In this document: piece after piece, positions 7,646 through 12,643 of the stretch | Numbering within the stretch: position 1 is the stretch's first letter | How the letters are laid out: every line of letters begins with the position of its first letter | NCBI GenBank assembly: GCA_030668545.1 | Contig: DAOUTT010000027.1 | Location: 1-12,643, forward strand | Length of the DNA: 12,643 nt | DNA from: Anaerolineales bacterium | GTDB taxonomy: Bacteria > Chloroflexota > Anaerolineae > Anaerolineales > E44-bin32 | Direction: 5' to 3' | Notes under the pieces: model-generated | What the model saw: the letters and a program-made list of their open reading frames with translations, nothing else | Database searches by the model: none | What the model was told of the DNA's origin: nothing | Made by a program: the position numbers and the translations under genes

Positions 7646-8270
7646 GTGGATTCTTTGCCACTCGATGGATGGTTTGATCTTGCCTTCTTTCAACAAACCG
7701 AAGAGCGCCCCAAGTCTTCCTTGAACCATTCGGGATTCTTATCACGCAGACTGCAGATGGAAAAGAAAGAGGTCTTTCAACCATTGGGCAGGATGTTCCA
7801 CAGCGCGACTTTCATATATGTCATTGGAACGCTGCCGCCTCTGCCCGTAGCCTGATTGTAGAAACCATAAGCGACCAGCACAGGGAGAGCGATGCGTCTA
7901 ATCCAAAGATTCGTTTACCGGTGTGAGTCTAACTTCTTCAACGACATCGGTACCTGAAGCCAGACAAGCGAATTAAAAAGACACTATTAAGTGGCTTCCC
8001 CATTCAATCATCGTGACCCATTTGTTTCCTTTCATTAACGCATATATCATTACTCATAATAATTACTGGACGAGCCGTATTGCGGGGACAACTCTCAATT
8101 TAACTTCGACGAACTAGCTCTACCCGCTAACAACATGTCGACCAACGTTCCTCATTGCGGATTTCCCATCCGCCTTTCATCGATATTTCTAAGCTGCCAT
8201 TGGAGGCCTCGCCACATCAAGGCTCCCAACCGCAGCTTCCTCCTGCAGCCGAAGTAAAGGAGAAAAACCT
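7646..8270. other. Long gene-poor intergenic stretch and cydA leader
   Basis: About 625 bp without a convincing gene. Short open frames exist (a 69-codon plus frame at 7646-7855 and the end of a 93-codon minus frame at 7503-7784), but neither has a ribosome site or recognisable protein, and they overlap on opposite strands. No tRNA-like T-arm or cloverleaf was seen. Bases 7970-8070 are AT-rich compared with the surroundings and are the likeliest place for the cydA promoter. The stretch may hold decayed coding or repeat DNA plus the leader of the cytochrome bd operon. Confidence 0.5.
8022..8050 (+). promoter_or_regulatory. Candidate promoter for the cydABDC operon
   Basis: TTGTTT (8022-8027), a 17-nt spacer and TATCAT (8045-8050) form a sigma70-like pair (3/6 and 5/6 matches to consensus) in an AT-rich patch. 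A second -10-like CATAAT lies at 8055-8060. It would give a leader of roughly 210 nt before cydA. No clear FNR, Rex or ArcA-type site was recognised nearby. This is a weak call from motif similarity only. Confidence 0.22.
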
Positions 8271-9635
8271 ATGGATCCAGTGACACTTGCCCGCCTGCAG
8301 TTCACCATCACTTGCGTTTATCACTTCTTTTTCGTACCTCTGACGCTGGGCTTGTCCATACTCATCGCATTGATGGAGACCATGTACGTCCGGACCGGGA
8401 ACGAGCTCTACAAACGGATGACCAAATTCTGGGGAAAATTGTTCTTAATTAATTTCGCCATGGGTGTGGTCACCGGCATTGTGATGGAGTTCCAGTTCGG
8501 GATGAATTGGTCTGAGTACTCTCGCTTCGTCGGCGATATTTTCGGTGCGCCGCTTGCGATCGAGGCGCTACTGGCCTTCTTCCTGGAGTCCACCTTCCTT
8601 GGAATCTGGATCTTCGGCTGGGATCGCCTCTCGCCCCGCATGCATGCGGCAACAATCTGGATGGTCGCGATCGGATCGAATCTCTCCGCTTTTTGGATCT
8701 TGATTGCCAATTCCTTCATGCAGGAACCGGTCGGGTACGCCATAGAAAACGGTCGGGCTGTGATGACAAGTTTCTTTGCTCTTCTGAGCAATCCCCACCT
8801 CTGGGTCCAATTCCCCCACGTAATCAGTTCAGGATTAACGACCGCGGCGTTCTTCATCCTTGGGATCAGCGCATATCACTTGTTTTACAAGAAGCGTGAC
8901 TCAGAGATTTTCCTGCGCTCGTTCAAGTGGGGTGCAGTTGCCGGCGTGATCGGCATTAGTCTGGTGAGTCTCACCGGCCACAGCCAAGCCCAGTACATGG
9001 TTGAGGCTCAGCCGATGAAGATGGCTGCGGGCGAGGCGCTCTGGCAGACAGAAGATCCCGCTGATCTTTCGCTTGTGACCATCATTGATGAGGACCAGCA
9101 GCGCAATGTATTCGACATTCGCATCCCTCGAGCACTAAGCCTGCTGGCTTTCAATCGTTTCGATGGGGAGGTCCAAGGGATCAAGGACATCCAGCAGGAG
9201 TACGAGGCATTGTATGGGCCAGGGGATTACATCCCGCCAGTGGCCATAAGCTACTGGTCGTTCCGTTCCATGGTGGGAGTGGGCTCCCTGATGCTCCTCC
9301 TTGCCTTCTATGCGCTATTTCTTATGCTGACCGAACGTCTGCCAAAGGCAGATCGATTCCTGCGCTGGCTACCTTTTGCTATTGCGCTGCCCATCATCGC
9401 CACTTCAACCGGATGGATTTTTACTGAGGTGGCCCGTCAGCCATGGATCGTTTTCGGCATCATGCGCACAGAGGATGCCGCATCACCAAATGTGTCCGTG
9501 GGTATGCTGCTGACGTCGCTCGTCGTTTATACATTGCTCTACGGCGTGCTCATTGTGGTCGATGTCTACCTGCTTGCGAAATATGCAAGAGATGAACCGC
9601 CAATCAACGAAAGCCTCGGTGGCACCGTTGCGTAG
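8271..9635 (+). CDS. cydA: Cytochrome bd quinol oxidase subunit I
   Basis: CydA is the haem-bearing membrane subunit of cytochrome bd, which oxidises quinol and reduces O2 to water with high affinity. The 454-residue protein aligns by eye with E. coli CydA from the N-terminus (SRLQF/YHFLFVPLTLG become ARLQF/YHFFFVPLTLG). Key residues are present: H18 (E. coli H19), E98 and E106 (E99, E107), H183 (H186) and M334 (M393, haem b558 ligands with H183). The quinol-loop residues K250 and E255 are in KMAAGEALWQT. The usual GRQPW is ARQPW here (388-392). The periplasmic Q loop is short (about 240-325) and lacks the C-terminal insertion of the E. coli enzyme, so it belongs to the short-Q-loop type. About nine membrane helices are apparent. 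AAAGGAG at 8256-8262 is 8 nt before the ATG. cydB follows after 21 nt. Confidence 0.97.
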   Translation: MDPVTLARLQFTITCVYHFFFVPLTLGLSILIALMETMYVRTGNELYKRMTKFWGKLFLINFAMGVVTGIVMEFQFGMNWSEYSRFVGDIFGAPLAIEALLAFFLESTFLGIWIFGWDRLSPRMHAATIWMVAIGSNLSAFWILIANSFMQEPVGYAIENGRAVMTSFFALLSNPHLWVQFPHVISSGLTTAAFFILGISAYHLFYKKRDSEIFLRSFKWGAVAGVIGISLVSLTGHSQAQYMVEAQPMKMAAGEALWQTEDPADLSLVTIIDEDQQRNVFDIRIPRALSLLAFNRFDGEVQGIKDIQQEYEALYGPGDYIPPVAISYWSFRSMVGVGSLMLLLAFYALFLMLTERLPKADRFLRWLPFAIALPIIATSTGWIFTEVARQPWIVFGIMRTEDAASPNVSVGMLLTSLVVYTLLYGVLIVVDVYLLAKYARDEPPINESLGGTVA

Positions 9636-9656
9636 CCTTTTATCAGGAGGTCTATC

Positions 9657-10670
9657 ATGGATCTGAACACTGTCTGGTTCATCCTCATCGCTGTGTTGTT
9701 TACCGGCTACTTCTTTCTCGAAGGCTTCGACTACGGTGTGGGAATCCTGCTGCCCTTCCTCGGTAAAGACGAGGAAGAACGAGGGAGGATCATCGCAACC
9801 ATCGGCCCGCATTGGGACGCGAATGAAGTCTGGCTCATCACTGCCGGGGGCGCGATGTTCGCTGCCTTCCCAAGTTGGTACGCCACGATGTTCAGTGGTT
9901 TTTATCTGGCTTTGCTGCTCCTGCTCGTAGCCTTGATCACACGCGGCATTGCCATCGAATTCCGCAACAAGGACATCCGCCCGAAATGGCGCTCCACATG
10001 GGACTGGCTGATTTTCGGCGGCAGCCTGGTTCCTCCACTCCTATGGGGCATCGCTATGGCAAACTTGCTGCTCGGCACCCCGATTGATGCCGATATGACC
10101 TATATAGGCGGTTTCTGGACCCTGCTCAACCCCTATGCGTTGGTCAGTGGCCTGGCGTTCCTGGCGATCTTCACCCTGCATGGCGCGGCCTTCCTCAGCT
10201 TGAAACTAGATGAACCGATCCTGGACCGGGCATTCACTGCCGCCCGAAGAATATGGCCGGCAGCCCTGGTTGTGGGCTTCTTCGCTTTCGGCGTCGGCTA
10301 CTTCGTAACCGATATGTACGAACGTTTAGGCGTTAGTCCCGGACTGGTGCCCATCAGCGCTGGGGCAGCCATGTTGGCTGCGGGGTGGTTCATCCGCAAG
10401 AAGCAGGGCGGTTGGGCTTTCGTGATGAGCGGCATATGTATCGCCTTCTCCTCTATTACCTTCTTCGTGGGACTATTTCCTCGGCTTATGGTTTCCAGCC
10501 TCAACCCCGAGTGGAGTCTGACAATCTACAATGCATCCTCCAGCCCCTACACACTTAAAGTGATGACGATCGTCGCCGCTATCTTCGTCCCGCTCGTCTT
10601 GCTGTACCAGGGCTGGTCCTACTATGTCTTCCGAGGGAGGGTTACGCGCGACAGCAAGCTGGAGTACTGA
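9657..10670 (+). CDS. cydB: Cytochrome bd quinol oxidase subunit II
   Basis: CydB is the structural partner of CydA in the inner-membrane oxidase; it carries no haem ligands of its own in the E. coli type but is needed for assembly and stability. The 337-residue protein has the family start, GYFFLEGFDYGVGILLPFLG (17-36), then PHWDANEVWLITAGGAMFAAFP (51-72), WDWLIFGGSLVPPLLWGIAMANLL (115-138) and the closing block around FPRLMVSSLNPEWSLTIYNASSS (274-296). These match E. coli CydB closely in the N-terminal half. It is somewhat shorter than the 379-residue E. coli protein, as is common outside Proteobacteria. About eight or nine hydrophobic helices are visible. AGGAGG at 9645-9650 is 6 nt before the ATG, a strong ribosome site. 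The gap from cydA is only 21 nt, so the two subunits are co-translated from one message. Confidence 0.96.
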   Translation: MDLNTVWFILIAVLFTGYFFLEGFDYGVGILLPFLGKDEEERGRIIATIGPHWDANEVWLITAGGAMFAAFPSWYATMFSGFYLALLLLLVALITRGIAIEFRNKDIRPKWRSTWDWLIFGGSLVPPLLWGIAMANLLLGTPIDADMTYIGGFWTLLNPYALVSGLAFLAIFTLHGAAFLSLKLDEPILDRAFTAARRIWPAALVVGFFAFGVGYFVTDMYERLGVSPGLVPISAGAAMLAAGWFIRKKQGGWAFVMSGICIAFSSITFFVGLFPRLMVSSLNPEWSLTIYNASSSPYTLKVMTIVAAIFVPLVLLYQGWSYYVFRGRVTRDSKLEY

Positions 10671-10716
10671 ACGGTATTCGGACCCGGACATGCTCTCCCG
10701 TAACTTAATCCGCTTC

Positions 10717-10762
10717 GGTCCCGAGGCCCTGACGCGAAGATTCAATCGTTGCCCTCGGGACC
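10717..10762. repeat. Perfect 10-bp inverted repeat between cydB and cydD
   Basis: GGTCCCGAGG (10717-10726) and CCTCGGGACC (10753-10762) are exact inverse complements with a 26-nt loop, 46 nt after cydB. GCGAAG within the loop (10734-10739) can instead pair with CTTCGC (10762-10767), so two structures compete. No T-tract follows, so it is not a standard intrinsic terminator. It may stabilise or process the cydAB message or attenuate read-through into cydDC. Confidence 0.5.
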
Positions 10763-10859
10763 TTCGCATCCTCATTGACAACAGCCTTTGGGGGTTCCTC
10801 GCTGAAACTGAGTGCGCACCCCCGCCCACTCGTCACAGATCTGGCAGTGGAGCACCCTT

Positions 10860-12593
10860 GTGAAATTGGATCGCAGGCTCTTACCCAGCACAGAGACAGC
10901 GCACAAGCCGCTGGCGATAACCATCGCCCTCGGGACAGCAGATGGCATCATTATTGTCTTCCAGGCTTGGGCCATCAGCCGGATCGTCAATGCAGCATTC
11001 CTGACTGGCGCTGGTATAGCGCAAGTCCAATCAGAGTTGATCATCCTTCTCTTACTGAGCCTGCTGCAGATGGTTCTATCGACCTTCAGAGAAGTCACGG
11101 CACAACGCGCTGCGAATCTTGTAAAATCCGACATCCGCAGCCGCCTGCTCTCCCATCTACTTGCTCTCGGTCCAGCCTACACAACCGCTGAGCGCAGCGG
11201 AGAACTGACGAACACGATCCAGGAGGGCGTCGAGGCGCTCGATGCATACATCCGTCAGTATTTACCTCAGTTAGCGCTGGCCGCTATTGTCCCCCTCGCA
11301 ATTTTCCTCTTCATCCTGCCGGTCGATCCCCTATCTGCCTTCGTGCTTCTGCTCACCGCCCCTCTCATCCCCATCTTCATGGTGCTCATCGGTGACGCCG
11401 CGGAGGTCCAAACTCGGCGTCAGTGGTCCGTCCTCAGCGGCATGAGCGCCACCTTTCTGGACGCCATCCAGGGCCTTACAACACTCAAACTACTCGGTCG
11501 CAGCCGGGCGATGATTGCGGAGATCGCCAACATCTCCGACCGTTTTCGCCATTCGACGATGCGTGTCCTGCGAGTGGCCTTTCTCTCCGCATTCGTCCTG
11601 GAAATGGTTGCTACGATCAGCACCGCCGTGGTCGCGGTTGAAATCGGGCTGCGCCTGCTATACGGCCGCATCGAATTTGAACAAGCCTTTTTCGTCCTAC
11701 TGCTCGCGCCAGCGTTCTATCTCCCCTTGCGCTTGCTAGGAACCCGGTTCCACTCCGGTATGTCCGGCATTGCCGCAGCGCAGCGCATCTTCGACATCCT
11801 GGATCAGCCCGCCCCTGCTGCCAAAACAGATCAGCCCGACGATCATCAACCTCTCGAGTTTCATGAAGCGATTGAATTTCGAGATGTTCGCCTTGCGTAT
11901 GAGGATGGCAAGCGTATCGCGCTGGACGGCGTGACCTTCACCATCCCCCAGGGCAAAATCGTGGGGGTCGTAGGCCCCACCGGCGGAGGCAAGTCAACCC
12001 TCGCTCATCTTCTCCTGCGCTTCGCTGAACCCGGGGGCGGTGAGATCCTGATCGATGGGATGCCGCTGGGGGATATTGATGCAGAAGCCTGGCGCAGGCT
12101 GCTCTCCTGGGTGCCACAGCAACCCTACATCTTCAACACCAGTGCGGCCAAGAACATCCGCTTTGCCCGTCCACAGGCCCTTATCGACGAGATCGAAACC
12201 GCGGCCGAGCGCGCCGGAGCACACAACTTTATTGGCTCACTTCCACAGGGATACGACACCATTTTAGGGGAGGGCAGCTCGCGCCTTAGCGGCGGTGAAG
12301 CGCAGCGAATCGCAATCGCACGTGCATTCCTCAAAGAGTCGCCGATCATCATCCTTGACGAAGTAACCGCTCATTTAGATGCAGAGATAGAAGCCGAGGT
12401 CCTGAATAGCCTTCGCGATCTACTTTCAGGACGCACCGCGCTCATCATCGCACATCGGCTGCAAACCGTGCTATACGCCGACGAGATCCTCGTTCTCTCT
12501 CGGGGCCAAATTATTGAGCGTGGAACCCATGAAGAACTGCTTCAGGCTAAAGGTTTATACGCCGAAATGATAGCCGCGGGAGGCGCGTCGTGA
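10860..12593 (+). CDS. cydD: Heterodimeric ABC exporter subunit CydD
   Basis: CydD with CydC forms an inner-membrane ABC exporter that moves glutathione/cysteine outward (haem has also been linked to it) and is required for cytochrome bd assembly. The type-I exporter membrane domain covers about residues 15-310. The nucleotide-binding domain has Walker A GPTGGGKS (372-379, K378), a Q-loop at WVPQQPYIF, signature LSGGE (476-480), Walker B IIILDE (D500, E501) followed by a D-loop, and switch H532 in IIAHRL. The frame is open from a GTG at 10812, but GGAG at 10849-10852 lies 7 nt before the GTG at 10860. That start gives MKLDRRLL, the usual N-terminus of the family, and 577 residues. Position after cydAB and before a second exporter start supports CydD over other ABC exporters. 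The spacer from cydB is 189 nt. Confidence 0.92.
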   Translation: MKLDRRLLPSTETAHKPLAITIALGTADGIIIVFQAWAISRIVNAAFLTGAGIAQVQSELIILLLLSLLQMVLSTFREVTAQRAANLVKSDIRSRLLSHLLALGPAYTTAERSGELTNTIQEGVEALDAYIRQYLPQLALAAIVPLAIFLFILPVDPLSAFVLLLTAPLIPIFMVLIGDAAEVQTRRQWSVLSGMSATFLDAIQGLTTLKLLGRSRAMIAEIANISDRFRHSTMRVLRVAFLSAFVLEMVATISTAVVAVEIGLRLLYGRIEFEQAFFVLLLAPAFYLPLRLLGTRFHSGMSGIAAAQRIFDILDQPAPAAKTDQPDDHQPLEFHEAIEFRDVRLAYEDGKRIALDGVTFTIPQGKIVGVVGPTGGGKSTLAHLLLRFAEPGGGEILIDGMPLGDIDAEAWRRLLSWVPQQPYIFNTSAAKNIRFARPQALIDEIETAAERAGAHNFIGSLPQGYDTILGEGSSRLSGGEAQRIAIARAFLKESPIIILDEVTAHLDAEIEAEVLNSLRDLLSGRTALIIAHRLQTVLYADEILVLSRGQIIERGTHEELLQAKGLYAEMIAAGGAS

Positions 12594-12643
12594 GAGGCAC
12601 AGCCCGCCGCCTTCTAGAACTTTCTATACCCTTCACAGGAAGA
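12590..12643 (+). CDS. cydC: CydC start, cut by the window edge (partial)
   Basis: A GTG at 12590 overlaps the cydD stop by 4 nt (GTGA) and stays open for 18 codons to the edge, reading MRGTARRLLELSIPFTGR. The basic, amphipathic start resembles the N-terminus of CydC-type half transporters. GGGAGG at 12578-12583 lies 6 nt upstream, an excellent ribosome site inside the end of cydD. The gene order cydA-cydB-cydD-cydC is standard, and CydD needs this partner. The identity rests on position and start signals, since too few residues are visible for domain evidence. Confidence 0.75.
   Translation, partial: MRGTARRLLELSIPFTGR

Noticed and set aside
7503..7784. 93-codon minus-strand open frame
   Set aside because: No ribosome site, overlaps the dyad cluster and an opposing open frame; the translation looks like repeat-derived text rather than a protein.
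7646..7855. 69-codon plus-strand open frame
   Set aside because: No ribosome site, no recognisable family, and no conserved context.
8408..8857. 149-codon minus-strand open frame inside cydA
   Set aside because: It is antisense to an unambiguous cydA and has no independent support.
10775..10780. TTGACA consensus -35 box before cydD
   Set aside because: There is no -10-like sequence 16-18 nt downstream; the following bases are GC-rich.
10812..10859. Longer cydD starting at GTG 10812
   Set aside because: The extra 16 residues do not resemble a CydD N-terminus, and GGAG precedes the GTG at 10860, which yields the typical MKLDRRLL start.
10624..10863. 79-codon plus-strand open frame between cydB and cydD
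   Set aside because: It begins inside cydB, has no ribosome site, runs into cydD and looks compositionally random.
1..12643. CRISPR array, tRNA or rRNA genes, insertion sequences
   Set aside because: No regularly spaced repeats, cloverleaf signals, rRNA landmarks or transposase-like proteins were seen.

Overview
The window looks like a chromosomal segment of a free-living bacterium of moderate GC. The gene mix is M24 peptidase, TsaD, a NifX-like protein, a DUF364-type protein, a large HerA-like ATPase and cytochrome bd with its CydDC exporter. Together with the protein style this suggests a Chloroflexota (Anaerolineae-like) facultative or microaerophilic organism. That placement is an inference from gene content and remembered family resemblance, not from a search. 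No phage, transposase, CRISPR array, tRNA or rRNA was seen.

Layout. (1) Bases 1-51 are the tail of an upstream plus-strand gene. It is followed by an M24 metallopeptidase (136-1371) and tsaD (1415-2449), 43 nt apart and probably co-transcribed. (2) From 7429 down to 2552 runs a minus-strand cluster, in transcription order: a membrane-anchored tandem-HKD phospholipase D-like protein, a HerA-like ATPase of 843 aa, a DUF4213/DUF364 protein, and a NifX/NifB-type protein with a His-Gly tail. The first three genes are joined by 4-nt start/stop overlaps. The fourth lies 71 nt further on and is followed by a plausible terminator, convergent with tsaD. (3) Bases 7430-8270 hold no convincing gene. The part nearest the PLD gene is unusually rich in small inverted repeats and may be a decayed dispersed repeat. 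(4) From 8271 to the right edge runs a plus-strand cytochrome bd operon: cydA, cydB, a 189-nt spacer with a perfect 10-bp inverted repeat, cydD, and the first 18 codons of cydC.

How the genes fit together. CydA and CydB form the high-affinity quinol oxidase. CydD with CydC would be the heterodimeric ABC exporter needed to assemble it, so region 4 is a complete respiratory module cut by the window edge. TsaD makes the t6A modification of tRNA. The minus-strand cluster is the least understood part. It couples an extracytoplasmic or membrane-tethered HKD protein to a cytosolic P-loop motor and to two proteins from metal-binding or metallocofactor families. No established pathway joins these four, and they are the best candidate here for something undescribed.

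Two starts were moved inward from the longest open frame because of ribosome binding sites and family N-termini (tsaD to 1415, cydD to 10860). The NifX-like start was likewise moved to 2998.
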